The position numbers and the translations under genes are program-made. DNA of 64,000 bases, from the NCBI RefSeq assembly GCF_038007465.1, contig NZ_JBBOXF010000001.1:1801001-1865000 (forward strand), given 5' to 3'. Positions 8,902 to 17,041 of this stretch are shown here, piece by piece (position 1 is the stretch's first letter; each line of letters begins with the position of its first letter). Below the pieces are notes generated by a model. That model searched no databases, was not told the origin of the DNA, and was given only the letters and a program-made list of their open reading frames with translations. Source of the stretch: Sporosarcina sp. FSL K6-1508 (GTDB lineage Bacteria > Bacillota > Bacilli > Bacillales_A > Planococcaceae).

Positions 8902-9105
8902 ATGAACTTAGAAATCAAAGAAGCGCAAAAAGTCATTCATGCAGAGTTAGCATGGGCGAATTGGACAGATGAACAACAAGAAGCTATGAGAACAGCTTTG
9001 GTAGAAATGGATAAACAATTGCCGAAGAAGGTTACTGAACTTGAAGGTGACGGGGGTTTTTGCACACAATGCCATATGCATAACCAATGTGTTATATCAC
9101 TGTAA
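8902..9105 (+). CDS. Small Cys-rich protein, unknown
   Basis: 67 residues from the ATG after ACAGGAGA; an earlier in-frame ATG at 8836 lacks a ribosome site. The N-terminal half is a charged helix rich in Glu/Gln (EIKEAQKVIHAELAW). The end carries F-C-x-x-C-x-x-x-x-x-C (FCTQCHMHNQC), which could bind zinc or be the start of a zinc ribbon cut short. No family is recognised. Confidence 0.55.
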   Translation: MNLEIKEAQKVIHAELAWANWTDEQQEAMRTALVEMDKQLPKKVTELEGDGGFCTQCHMHNQCVISL

Positions 9106-9169
9106 TAGGTGTGGTCAGTCATTAAGTTGGTAAGGACACAGTACGACCATAATTTGAAATAGGAGAGCG

Positions 9170-9246
9170 CTTGTTCAATTATCGGGTGCATTTCTATAAT
9201 AAGTTGAGACGCTTTTTCACTAAAGGGGTAGTTTAGCCAATCTTGA
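9170..9246 (+). repeat. Array repeat A-T-B variant
   Basis: TTGTTCAATTATCGGGTGC (A), GAGACGCTTTTTC, then ACTAAAGGGGTAGTTTAGCC (B). The stem of T is formed with part of A (GGGTGCATTTCT..GAGACGC). The same variant occurs at 9471. Confidence 0.7.
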
Positions 9247-9300
9247 AATAGAGTATCAATACAGAACCTTTCCTGTTAAAATTTGGGTGAGGTGGAAACC

Positions 9301-9405
9301 ATGAAAACTAAAAAATTACCGCTTGTAATAATCCTTATTTCCTTAGTCGTTGGTGCGCTAGGCTACTTCCTATTTATGAAATTATTCATTCCAAATATGA
9401 TGTAA
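9301..9405 (+). CDS. 34-residue single-pass membrane peptide
   Basis: ATG preceded by GGGTGAGGTGG opens 34 codons: a KTKK start, one helix (LPLVIILISLVVGALGYFLF) and a short tail ending NMM. The gene is short but has a strong ribosome site and sits exactly between two array repeats, like its longer neighbours. The function is unknown. Confidence 0.6.
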   Translation: MKTKKLPLVIILISLVVGALGYFLFMKLFIPNMM

Positions 9406-9438
9406 TGATTATCCTAAGATGTAATCTTTATTTTTTGT

Positions 9439-9459
9439 CCGCAGTAGTTCCTACTGCGG
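9439..9459 (+). terminator. Hairpin after the 34-residue gene
   Basis: CCGCAGTAG and CTACTGCGG form a perfect 9-bp stem with a 3-base loop. Only a weak T stretch follows (AATAGTATTTATT), so termination is likely but not certain. Confidence 0.55.
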
Positions 9460-9470
9460 AATAGTATTTA

Positions 9471-9660
9471 TTAAACTAACGGGTGCGTTTCTACAATAGG
9501 TGGAGACGCTTTTTCGATAACGAGCAGTTTATTCTTATTGAAAAATGAAGTTAACTACTTCTGTGAACTGGCGTTATGTTAGCTTGATGTGTATGGACTA
9601 TACAAGCTGGTTCAGTGATCAAATTCCTTGTTGAACTAACGGGGCGGTTTACTTGAAGAA
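9471..9660 (+). repeat. Array repeat, long form A-T-D-B
   Basis: TTAAACTAACGGGTGCGTTT (A), GAGACGCTTTTTC (T), a B-like GATAACGAGCAGTTTATTC, then D (GAAGTTAACTACTTC, GGCGTTATGTTAGC, GTATGGACTATACAAG; 9547-9627) and B (TTGTTGAACTAACGGGGCGG). It is one of the best preserved long copies. Confidence 0.88.
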
Positions 9661-9741
9661 AGAATCTGTTCTTTAATAAAAGTTTATTGGAACTTTAGGT
9701 TTAAATATTTATATAAATTGAATTAATGGGGGATAGGTACA

Positions 9742-9981
9742 TTGAGTAAAAATGCGAAATTACTTTATTGTATATTGGGAAGTGCTGTACTTGCTTTAAT
9801 AAATAGTTCTATGTTTAGTTACGCTAAACTTGGAATGTTCCCAGGTGGTTATGGAGGAAATATATTTGGAGAATTGTTAGTTCTAATTACAAATATATTG
9901 TCTTTGCTCGGGTTTATATTTTTAATATTATTTTCTCTAATCCTAATAATAAATAATATTAATTTAAATGGAAAAAAATAG
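9742..9981 (+). CDS. Small two-helix membrane protein, cassette copy 1
   Basis: 79 residues, TTG start after GGGGGATAGGTACA. There are two hydrophobic helices (about 6-26 and 42-68) joined by a Gly-rich GMFPGGYGGNIFGE loop. A close paralogue lies on the opposite strand at 49858-50094. The two share coding sequence, the TTG start and about 85 bp of leader, and diverge exactly at the array core AACTAAC after the gene. The function is unknown. The pair is the clearest evidence that these units move or duplicate as cassettes. Confidence 0.8.
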   Translation: MSKNAKLLYCILGSAVLALINSSMFSYAKLGMFPGGYGGNIFGELLVLITNILSLLGFIFLILFSLILIINNINLNGKK

Positions 9982-9994
9982 CTTACAATCGAAT

Positions 9995-10070
9995 CTTTAA
10001 CTAACAGAACAGGTTAGTAGTTGAAGAGTATTGTTTAACTTGTGTTCAACAATTGGGCCATATTGTTGAA
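9995..10070 (+). repeat. Array repeat B + C
   Basis: CTTTAACTAACAGAACAGG with TTAGTAGTTGAAG (B) is followed by TTCAACAATTGGGCC and ATATTGTTGAA (C, 9-bp stem). Parts A and T are absent, as if AACTAAC of A had been joined to AACTAAC of B. Confidence 0.82.
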
Positions 10071-10151
10071 AATCGAGTCATTCCAATTTTTAATAATTAA
10101 GTATTCAATGATAATAGAGCAAGGCACAATTTATATAAGGAGGGCAAAGCA

Positions 10152-11438
10152 ATGAAACCATCATTCCATGTTACTCAGAGCAGTTCCTTAATAGACACAT
10201 CACTAGAACTCCATGTCACCAATCTTCTACCATGTGAGGTTGTAACGATAAAAGCCGAAATGTGCGACAACCTTGGCACCAATTGGGAATCGGTTGCGGA
10301 ATTTAAGTCTGATAGTGAGGGGCAAATTAATTTAGCAACTGCGCAGCCTGAATCAGGAACTTATTTTACTCCTGATGTAATGGGACTTTTTTGGTCAATG
10401 TCTCCTGTATCGAATGATAAACCAAAGAATAGGACTCCCTTAAAACCATTAGAAACAAAGCTAATTCTAATGAGGGAGCAAGAAGTCTTGACAGTTACTT
10501 CTGTTATTCGTGATGTAGTTTCCCCTAAAGTAGATAGATTTCCTATATGTGAACAAGGACTGGTTGGAACATTCTTTTGCCATTCCAATAGCGGGCCATT
10601 GCCTACCATCATTGTATTAGGAGGATCTGAAGGAGGATTGCGAGAGAATAATGCAGCATTGTTGGCTTCACATGGATTTAATACATTAGCTTTGGCGTAT
10701 TTTGGTATTGGAGACTTACCAAAAGAGCTAGTAAATATCCCCTTGGATTATATCGAAAAAGCAATAGGTTGGCTAAACAATAATCCAAATGCGGATATTA
10801 CAAAACTAGGCGTATTCGGAACTTCTAAAGGCGGTGAACTAGCACTATTAAGCGCCTCAGTGTTCCCGATAATCAAGGCAGTTGTAGGTTATGTAGCTAG
10901 TGGCGTTGTTTACCCAGGAATCGGTCAATCAGCACTGCGAGTATCTTCATGGCAATTCAAGGGGGAATCGTTACCGTTTGCTTGTGGTGATGTACCAAAA
11001 GGGATTACTAGGAAATTTAATCAGGCGCTACATTCAGGAGAACCGATATCTTGGCGGGAAACCTATCAATATTGGGCAGAAGGCGAGAAACAGGCTGAGA
11101 TTGCAGTCGAAAATATTCAAGGTCCTATTCTTTTGATTTCAGGAGGCGATGACCAGTTATGGCCAGCTGATTTGTTGTCTGAAAAAGTGATAACCCGATT
11201 GAGAGAACACAGCCATCCTTATTACTATGAACATATCAATTTCCCTAAGTCAGGACACTCTTTTGTGGCTCCTGGATTCCCAACCACACAATCTGTCGTA
11301 TCTCCTTTTGGGAACGGAATGAAATTGTTACTTGGAGGAAATCCGAAAGATAACTCAAAGGCGCAATTTGATGCGTGGCAAAGATTGAAGGTTTTCTTTA
11401 ATAAATACCTAACCACTAGCTCAGATAAATCTATCTAA
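10152..11438 (+). CDS. Acyl-CoA thioesterase / BAAT family hydrolase
   Basis: 428 residues from ATG after AAGGAGGGCAAAGCA. The N-terminal 130 residues are the beta-sandwich seen in acyl-CoA thioester hydrolase/BAAT N-domains. The rest is an alpha/beta hydrolase with nucleophile Ser225 in GTSKGGE, an acid in SGGDDQLWP (about 331-339) and His369 in KSGHSF. Family members cleave or transfer acyl groups from acyl-CoA; in bacteria the natural substrate is mostly unknown. No signal peptide is seen, so it acts in the cytoplasm. It is a single-gene unit between C-type repeats. Confidence 0.85.
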   Translation: MKPSFHVTQSSSLIDTSLELHVTNLLPCEVVTIKAEMCDNLGTNWESVAEFKSDSEGQINLATAQPESGTYFTPDVMGLFWSMSPVSNDKPKNRTPLKPLETKLILMREQEVLTVTSVIRDVVSPKVDRFPICEQGLVGTFFCHSNSGPLPTIIVLGGSEGGLRENNAALLASHGFNTLALAYFGIGDLPKELVNIPLDYIEKAIGWLNNNPNADITKLGVFGTSKGGELALLSASVFPIIKAVVGYVASGVVYPGIGQSALRVSSWQFKGESLPFACGDVPKGITRKFNQALHSGEPISWRETYQYWAEGEKQAEIAVENIQGPILLISGGDDQLWPADLLSEKVITRLREHSHPYYYEHINFPKSGHSFVAPGFPTTQSVVSPFGNGMKLLLGGNPKDNSKAQFDAWQRLKVFFNKYLTTSSDKSI

Positions 11439-11470
11439 GTTCAACAATCGGATTAGCCGATTTATTACGC
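11438..11470 (+). repeat. Array repeat C
   Basis: AAGTTCAACAATCGGATTAG followed by CCGATTTATTA, with an inner AATCGG/CCGATT stem. It begins at the stop codon of the hydrolase gene. Confidence 0.6.
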
Positions 11471-11497
11471 AATACGGGAAATGTGCCATTACAGGAA

Positions 11498-11695
11498 TTA
11501 AATTAGGAAGAAACAATTGTCACTGTCATCATAAAGCGCTGTTCCACCTAAAACAAGATGAATCATATTATAAATCGTTACTTCAGATACACCATACTCG
11601 CGGCTGAGATCACTCACAGAAGTACCAGATCTGTAGAGGTCAACAATTGTTTGTTTAAATTCTTGGTTATAACGTTTTTGTTTCATCCCAGACAT
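11498..11695 (-). pseudogene. IS3-family transposase OrfA, truncated
   Basis: About 40 codons from ATG encode KQKRYNQEFKQTIV and the helix-turn-helix VSDLSREYGVSEVTIY, typical of the IS3 OrfA N-terminus. The frame then runs into unrelated residues and stops. OrfB and the rest are gone. The 5' side (11700-11730) carries GTTAGTTAAG on the minus strand, which resembles the array core, so the fragment may have been cut there. Confidence 0.7.
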
Positions 11696-11949
11696 GTCCT
11701 CTCTATTTTAGGATAGAGACTTAACTAACTTGTATCCATAAATCTATACTAGCTCTGCTATTGGAAAATTATCTTTATTACATATATTGTTATTACTTGA
11801 TTTTATAGTGACTAAGTTTAATGGAGATATATACCATGTTATCAATACTATACGATTGAATATGGATCGTAGAGTTCAAGGAGGATCAGCTGCAAACTTA
11901 GTTCCTTTATAACAAATAATTTAATTGAAGAATAAGAAAGGAGTTTATT

Positions 11950-12135
11950 ATGAACCTGTTAAAATTAAACACTCGACAATCAATATTTGCAAGTGTTTTT
12001 ATGGTTATAATAGTTATTATTTCTAGTTATCTAACACCATGGAATATAAATAAAGTATTATATATTGCACCTATTGCTGTTGTAAGTTCTTTTGTCGGTA
12101 GTTTAATTGCTAAAAAATCATTAAAGACAAATTGA
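11950..12135 (+). CDS. Small two-helix membrane protein
   Basis: 61 residues from ATG after AAAGGAGTTTATT. There are two predicted helices (about 10-28 and 36-54) and a basic tail. It is a lone small gene in the array with no recognised family. Confidence 0.7.
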   Translation: MNLLKLNTRQSIFASVFMVIIVIISSYLTPWNINKVLYIAPIAVVSSFVGSLIAKKSLKTN

Positions 12136-12242
12136 AGTAAAAAAAGTTTTTTGCAAGCAAATGCTTTAATTCAACAAACAGCTAAAAGGATCTTCCAGTC
12201 GAAGTTCCCCTTTTCAATGCTTACAATAAGCGTCTCTGTTCT

Positions 12243-12270
12243 TCTTAAACTGACGGACAGGTTAATGTTC
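12243..12270 (+). repeat. Array repeat B, degenerate
   Basis: TCTTAAACTGACGGACAGG with TTAATGTTCA keeps the B stem with mismatches. It stands about 40 bp before the ribosome site of the 28-residue gene. Confidence 0.55.
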
Positions 12271-12314
12271 ACAAATGGAAACATGAAAGATTCCTTTTTG
12301 AGGGGGGGAAGTTG

Positions 12315-12401
12315 ATGAAACGCATTTTTTTACTTATCCTAGCTTTAATGGTTGTTTTACTATTGATGTATTTCTCAACTACTGCAATCCCTTCACCTTA
12401 A
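12315..12401 (+). CDS. 28-residue single-pass membrane peptide
   Basis: ATG after AGGGGGGGAAGTTG opens 28 codons: MKR, a helix of about 17 hydrophobic residues, then STTAIPSP. The strong ribosome site, the position between a B and an A repeat, and the stop immediately before the next A support it as a real gene. The function is unknown. Confidence 0.5.
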   Translation: MKRIFLLILALMVVLLLMYFSTTAIPSP

Positions 12402-12403
12402 TC

Positions 12404-12513
12404 TAATTCAACTAACGGGTAGCTTTAATCGAACAACAGGGGCTTCTTAGGGAGCTATTTTTTCTTATTGAACTAATGGGGCAGGTTAGGAAAACAATCG
12501 GGTCATTTAATGG
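12404..12513 (+). repeat. Array repeat, complete A-T-B-C
   Basis: AATTCAACTAACGGGTAGC (A), GGGGCTTCTTAGGGAGC with a T-run (T), ATTGAACTAATGGGGCAGG and TTAGG (B), then AAACAATCGGGTCATTTAAT (C left arm). All parts are in one copy. Confidence 0.88.
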
Positions 12514-12570
12514 AATAATCTCAATCGGAATGGAACTTTAGTGGTGAAATTAGATTGTGGGGGGGCAGTG

Positions 12571-12885
12571 ATGGAAAATTTTATTTTGACACTATTTATC
12601 TTACTCATAATATCGCTTAATATTGGTTTTTTTATGTTGTTTAAAAAAGGAAAACTAAATCTTATGGTATCAGGTATCATTATGATGATACTTGCTCCAG
12701 TTATTGGTTTTTCTAGTGGAGCATTATTTCTTCATTTTTATGATTGGAGTTCAGGGGGAACTGGAGAAGGTGCTGGCTACGGTGGAGCATTTTTAGGGCT
12801 TACAACGTTAGCGAATGGAATTCTTCTTCTGGCGATTGGCCTGATAAGGACGATTTTTCTAGCATTTCGTACAAAACAAAATTGA
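12571..12885 (+). CDS. Three-helix membrane protein
   Basis: 104 residues from the ATG after TGGGGGGGCAGTG; the in-frame GTG at 12541 is less likely. There are three hydrophobic helices, with a Gly-rich loop (SSGGTGEGAGYGG) between the second and third. No family is recognised. It is one of many short membrane proteins in the array. Confidence 0.7.
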   Translation: MENFILTLFILLIISLNIGFFMLFKKGKLNLMVSGIIMMILAPVIGFSSGALFLHFYDWSSGGTGEGAGYGGAFLGLTTLANGILLLAIGLIRTIFLAFRTKQN

Positions 12886-12965
12886 ATATCTTCTTTTTCA
12901 ATTAAAGTGCGCATTTCTGGAACAAAGATTGCGCCTATTAAATAAGGAGATAAGGGGGTAAAGTA

Positions 12966-13625
12966 ATGTCGCAGTCATTAATCTTTGATATGGATGGAAC
13001 ACTATTTCAAACGGATAAAATTTTAGAATTATCACTTGAGGATACTTTTAATCATTTACGATTATTAAATAAATGGGATACAGGAACACCAATTGATAAA
13101 TACCGTCAAATTATGGGTGTGCCTTTACCAATGGTATGGGAAACTTTGCTGCCTAATCATTCGAATGAAGTAAGGGAACAAACTGATGCTTATTTTCTAG
13201 ATAGATTAATTGAAAATATAAGAAGTGGGAAAGGTGCTTTATATCCTAATGTAAATGAAGTTTTCAGTTATTTGAAAGAGAATAATTGTTCAATTTACAT
13301 AGCAAGTAATGGTTTAACGGAATATTTAAAGGCAATCGTAAGTTATTATAATTTGGATAATTGGGTTACTGAAACATTTAGTATCCAACAAATTGAATCG
13401 CTGAATAAATCAGACTTAGTTCGGAGTATTATAAAAAAATATGATATTGTCAATGGAGCAGTAGTTGGAGACCGGTTATCTGATATTAATGCAGCAAAAG
13501 ATAATGGTTTAGTTTCAATAGGATGTAATTTTGATTTTGCACAAGAAGAAGAACTTTCTCAGGCTGATATTGTAATAGATGATTTAATTGAATTAAAAAC
13601 AATATTACCCAAATTAAATCTGTAG
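12966..13625 (+). CDS. HAD-superfamily hydrolase
   Basis: 219 residues. Motif I DMDGT is at 8-12, motif II is the S/N of ASNG (about 114-117), and motif IV is GDRLSDINAAKDNG near 170. This is subfamily I with a helical cap, like phosphoglycolate phosphatase and other small-molecule phosphatases. The start follows AAGGAGATAAGGGGGTAAAGTA. It is cytoplasmic; the substrate is not predictable. The gene is a single unit before a hybrid repeat. Confidence 0.85.
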   Translation: MSQSLIFDMDGTLFQTDKILELSLEDTFNHLRLLNKWDTGTPIDKYRQIMGVPLPMVWETLLPNHSNEVREQTDAYFLDRLIENIRSGKGALYPNVNEVFSYLKENNCSIYIASNGLTEYLKAIVSYYNLDNWVTETFSIQQIESLNKSDLVRSIIKKYDIVNGAVVGDRLSDINAAKDNGLVSIGCNFDFAQEEELSQADIVIDDLIELKTILPKLNL

Positions 13626-13632
13626 CTATTCT

Positions 13633-13663
13633 GTTCTTCAATTAGTGGGAGCGATTGTTGGAC
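13633..13663 (+). repeat. Hybrid array repeat (A/B left arm, C right arm)
   Basis: GTTCTTCAATTAGTGGGAGC is followed by GATTGTTGGAC. The left arm matches A/B and the right arm matches C, as recombination between two site types would give. Confidence 0.6.
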
Positions 13664-13698
13664 AAAGTTGTTCCAGAATAATTTCAAGGGAGAGAATC

Positions 13699-14343
13699 AT
13701 GGACAGGATCTTAGATGAGATAGCCAATTGGATAAACAATACAGATCAAAAAGTGATGATTGGAATTTCAGGTCATGGTGCTTCTGGAAAGACAACATTT
13801 GCAAATAAACTTGTAAAGCTTCTGGAACAAAAAGACATTAATTTTATTAATACTGACCCATATATTATTGGCTCAAATCTGAGGAAGTACACTGTATTAG
13901 ATTACGAATATAACAACGAAGAACATCATTATAAAATGACAGCATGCCATCCTACTGCTCATAATTTGTCTGCTTTAGAGAGAGACATCAACATGATTAG
14001 GGATGGTTTAGATTTTTATACAATTGGCACGCATTATAGGGAGAGCACGCTAATTTCTTCCCAAAACAAAGTGAATATTGTAGAGGGCATGAGTATTGCA
14101 TTTATAAATCCAATGTTATTTGATTTGACGATTTATTTATATACTGATGGAGAAACCGAGTTAAATAGAAGAGGAATTCGAGACGTTTCTGAAAGAGGAA
14201 TAGATATTCATTATTTAAGACAATCTCATGAAGAGCGTAGAATTCAATATGATTTATTCATGCATCCCTATCATCGGAATTTTGATGTTGTATTAAAAAA
14301 TTCTAATGAAGAGTTTTTTCTGGAAAAAGATGATCTTAAATAA
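13699..14343 (+). CDS. Uridine kinase-like P-loop kinase
   Basis: 214 residues from ATG after AAGGGAGAGAATC. The Walker A motif is GHGASGKT (25-32). A DPYIIG segment, where uridine kinases place catalytic Asp and substrate contacts, and a YDLFMHPYHRNFD end follow. The family phosphorylates uridine, pantothenate or similar small molecules with ATP. The substrate is not certain, and phosphoribulokinase/uridine-kinase-like is the safest label. The unit follows directly on the HAD gene but is separated from it by a hybrid repeat. Confidence 0.8.
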   Translation: MDRILDEIANWINNTDQKVMIGISGHGASGKTTFANKLVKLLEQKDINFINTDPYIIGSNLRKYTVLDYEYNNEEHHYKMTACHPTAHNLSALERDINMIRDGLDFYTIGTHYRESTLISSQNKVNIVEGMSIAFINPMLFDLTIYLYTDGETELNRRGIRDVSERGIDIHYLRQSHEERRIQYDLFMHPYHRNFDVVLKNSNEEFFLEKDDLK

Positions 14344-14378
14344 TAACTTGGTTTTTTAGAAAATGTCTTTAATAGTTA

Positions 14379-14512
14379 CAATTCAATAAATGGGTGCTTT
14401 TCTTGAGTGAAATTCAGCGCTCCTTCTTCATATAAGGGCCAATTAACGATATAAGAGCACGGCTTTTTTTTAAGAGATACCTATTATTAAGGGTATATAT
14501 CAACAATCGGAA
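14379..14512 (+). repeat. Array repeat A, decayed middle, C arm
   Basis: AATTCAATAAATGGGTGC (A), then a region with AATTAACGATATAAGAGC and T-run (decayed B and terminator), then ATATCAACAATCGGAAGG (C left arm), which overlaps the ribosome site of the next gene. Confidence 0.6.
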
Positions 14513-14524
14513 GGAGGGCATTAA

Positions 14525-15253
14525 ATGAGTAACACTACAAAGGACATTTATAATAAGTTAGCTAATACATATCAAAACGATGTGGATGAGGGGAGTCCAT
14601 ACAACGCTTTTTATGAACGACCAGCTATGATAGCTGCTTTGCCTCCCCAATTAAAAGGAAAAAAGGTGCTTGATGCCGGTTGTTCTGCTGGATGGTATTC
14701 TTCTCAATTATTGCAGCAAGGTGCAGAAGTTACTGGTATAGACGTAAGCCCCGAAATGGTAAAAGCGGCGAAGCACCGTTTAGGGGAAAAAGCGACATTC
14801 CTTTGTCATGATCTTCGAGAAACTCTTCCATTTAGGGATGATTCCTTTGATGTGATTGTAAGCTCACTTACACTTCATTATCTAAAGGATTGGAGTTATA
14901 CATTTCAAGAATTCAACCGCATTCTAAAAGCAGGCGGAACCTTTTTATTTTCAGTTCATCACCCATTTATGGACTATACAAGACACGATTGTGAAGACTA
15001 CTTTAACACCCAATTCTTATCAGAAACCTGGAACAAACCTGCTATTACAATTGAAGTCAGCTTTTACAGAAGGCCTATGCAAAGCATCGTAAATGAAACC
15101 ACTAACTTTTTCAATATAGCTAAGCTGATTGAACCCCAACCGTCAGAAAAGCTGAAAGAAGTGAATGGAAAATCGTATCACTATCTTATGACCAGCCCTC
15201 ATTTCCTTATAGTAAAAGCTACGTCAAAAAAGTTTATGGAAATCAAGAGTTGA
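14525..15253 (+). CDS. Class I SAM-dependent methyltransferase
   Basis: 242 residues. Motif I VLDAGCSAG (48-56) binds S-adenosylmethionine, GIDVSPEMV is the acidic post-I strand, and SSLTLHYLKDW is motif IV. The fold matches Methyltransf_11/25, small-molecule methyltransferases found often as accessory genes. The start is ATG after GGAAGGAGGGCATTAA. It is cytoplasmic; the substrate is unknown. Confidence 0.88.
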   Translation: MSNTTKDIYNKLANTYQNDVDEGSPYNAFYERPAMIAALPPQLKGKKVLDAGCSAGWYSSQLLQQGAEVTGIDVSPEMVKAAKHRLGEKATFLCHDLRETLPFRDDSFDVIVSSLTLHYLKDWSYTFQEFNRILKAGGTFLFSVHHPFMDYTRHDCEDYFNTQFLSETWNKPAITIEVSFYRRPMQSIVNETTNFFNIAKLIEPQPSEKLKEVNGKSYHYLMTSPHFLIVKATSKKFMEIKS

Positions 15254-15354
15254 GTTAAGTCAGGCAAAGAATAGAGCACTGTCTTGATAACAGTATCCAA
15301 CCATTTTGTGTAGAGTTTTAGATCCTATGGAAATTAGTAATAACGGTATTGCTT

Positions 15355-15421
15355 ACTAAAATTACGCAGTTAGTTGAACAAGACGATTACGATGATCTTC
15401 CACAATCGGGCCATATTGTTG
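15355..15421 (+). repeat. Array repeat B + C
   Basis: AAATTACGCAGTTAGTTGAA (B) then CTTCCACAATCGGGCC and ATATTGTTGG (C). An open reading frame starting at 15349 passes through both; this is read-through of repeat DNA, not protein. Confidence 0.8.
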
Positions 15422-15462
15422 GAGAGAGATTCGAATATCAATATTTTTTTGGGGGGATACGA

Positions 15463-16017
15463 TTGTTAAAGGTATCATTAGTTCCACATAATAAAATCTA
15501 TGCAAAATCAATGTCATCACTTTCGTCAGAACCACAAGTGAAAGAGGCATTGGGACTTACCAATGACCAAACTTCACTTGAAGGAACTATTGATTTTATT
15601 GAGTTTATTTTGGAACAAGAAAGACTAGGAAAGCAATATTCAAGAGTCATCCTTGACGAAAACGGAAATTTAATGGGGGTAATAACACTAAAAGACATTG
15701 ATGACATCTATAGCACTTGTCATATTGGTACTTGGATAGGGCATCACTATTGGGGGAAAGGTTATAACGCATTAGCCAAATCAGAAATTCTATATATCGC
15801 CTTTACAGTATTGGATTTAGAATATGTATTTGCAGGGGCAAAATTATCAAATATCCGTTCTCAAAAGGCTCAGGAAAACCTGCCTTATATTAGAATTGGT
15901 GTACAGTCAGAGTTTCCAGAGGAACATAGGAAATTAGAATCGCAAGTGAATTCACCCTGCATTTTAAATGTAATAGAGAGAGAAATGTTTTTGAAGTGGT
16001 ATCCAGACAACAAATAA
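15463..16017 (+). CDS. GNAT N-acetyltransferase (RimJ/RimL-like)
   Basis: 184 residues from TTG after GGGGGGATACGA. The longer frame back to 15349 would translate the repeats, so it is rejected. The features are the RimL pattern: VILDENGNLMGVITLKDID, then GTWIGHHYWGKGYN with the acetyl-CoA-binding loop, then LEYVFAGAKLSNIRSQKAQ. Such enzymes acetylate protein N-termini or small molecules. This is a lone gene in the array. Confidence 0.82.
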   Translation: MLKVSLVPHNKIYAKSMSSLSSEPQVKEALGLTNDQTSLEGTIDFIEFILEQERLGKQYSRVILDENGNLMGVITLKDIDDIYSTCHIGTWIGHHYWGKGYNALAKSEILYIAFTVLDLEYVFAGAKLSNIRSQKAQENLPYIRIGVQSEFPEEHRKLESQVNSPCILNVIEREMFLKWYPDNK

Positions 16018-16024
16018 TTACTTT

Positions 16025-16080
16025 CACACAATCGGACTGCCCGAAAGGATACCATATAAAGCAAACGGGCCAGTTTATGG
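16025..16080 (+). repeat. Array repeat C, split arms
   Basis: TTCACACAATCGGACTGCCC and, 25 bp later, GCAAACGGGCCAGTTTATGG resemble a pair of C half-sites. Confidence 0.45.
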
Positions 16081-16138
16081 TATAACACCGTTAAAGAAAA
16101 TTGGATATCTATTATAAGTTCTAAAAGGATGTGTAAAA

Positions 16139-17020
16139 ATGGACACAATCTTAGAATTGCAGAATGTAACCAAATCATTCAAAAACAAACTCGTCCTGGA
16201 GAGGGTGTCCCTCTCGATTCCATCGAACCAGGTTACGGCTATCATCGGAAAAAATGGGTCGGGGAAAAGTACCTTATTGAAAATAATTGGCGGATTAACG
16301 AAGCCGGATAGCGGGCAAGTCCTTTTGCGGAACGGAGAGTCTGTCAGGATTGGATACGTACCTGAGGTGATCCCTGCGGTGATTCCCTTTACGCCGGTGG
16401 AGTATTTGACACATATGGGAACAATTCGGGGGCTACCAAAGGAGTGGCTGCAGCAGCGAATTAACACCTTGCTGGAAATGTTTCATATGGAAGACGACGG
16501 AAACACTCGGATCGTTCATTTTTCAAAAGGGATGAAACAAAAGGTAATGATCATGCAGGCGATGCTGGAGGAAACAGATCTTCTAATCATGGACGAGCCG
16601 ATTTCGGGCCTCGACCCAAAAGCACAAACCGAATTGGAAGACTTATTAATACTCATGAAGGAGAGAAAGATTAGCGTCATTTTAACCTGTCACGAGACCA
16701 AGCTATTGGAAAAGGTCGTGGACCAAATACTTGCCATTCATCAAGGTCAAATCACCCAGACGAGTAGCCAACAAGCACAAGTAAAGTTCATGAACAGGCT
16801 TGTGTTTGAACTGTCGAACACTGTATCAATCGGTCCGTTAAGGGACAAAGTGATCATCCAGAAGGAGACGGAAATCGGTTCGGGAAGAAGGGTGATCGAG
16901 TTGAATGTCAGACAAGAACAAACGAATAAAGTTGTAAAAGAATTTCTAGATTTAGGGGCTTCGATCAAGCTTTTAGCGCCTTTACATAATAAAGAAACGG
17001 AATTTTTCCAACAGTTTTAA
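16139..17020 (+). CDS. ABC transporter ATP-binding protein
   Basis: 293 residues. Walker A GKNGSGKST starts at residue 37, the signature is FSKGMKQK, and Walker B is LLIMDEPISGLDP, with a switch His in LTCHET. The C-terminal 80 residues are an extra domain seen in drug and antibiotic exporters. It is followed 21 bp later by its membrane partner. Codon use is more GC-rich than in the neighbours, suggesting separate origin. The exported substrate is unknown. Confidence 0.88.
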   Translation: MDTILELQNVTKSFKNKLVLERVSLSIPSNQVTAIIGKNGSGKSTLLKIIGGLTKPDSGQVLLRNGESVRIGYVPEVIPAVIPFTPVEYLTHMGTIRGLPKEWLQQRINTLLEMFHMEDDGNTRIVHFSKGMKQKVMIMQAMLEETDLLIMDEPISGLDPKAQTELEDLLILMKERKISVILTCHETKLLEKVVDQILAIHQGQITQTSSQQAQVKFMNRLVFELSNTVSIGPLRDKVIIQKETEIGSGRRVIELNVRQEQTNKVVKEFLDLGASIKLLAPLHNKETEFFQQF

Positions 17021-17041
17021 AAGAGGAGGTGAAACGTAATA

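Noticed and set aside
15349..15462. N-terminal extension of the RimL-like acetyltransferase
   Set aside because: These 38 codons translate repeat B and C; the TTG at 15463 with GGGGGG before it is the likelier start.
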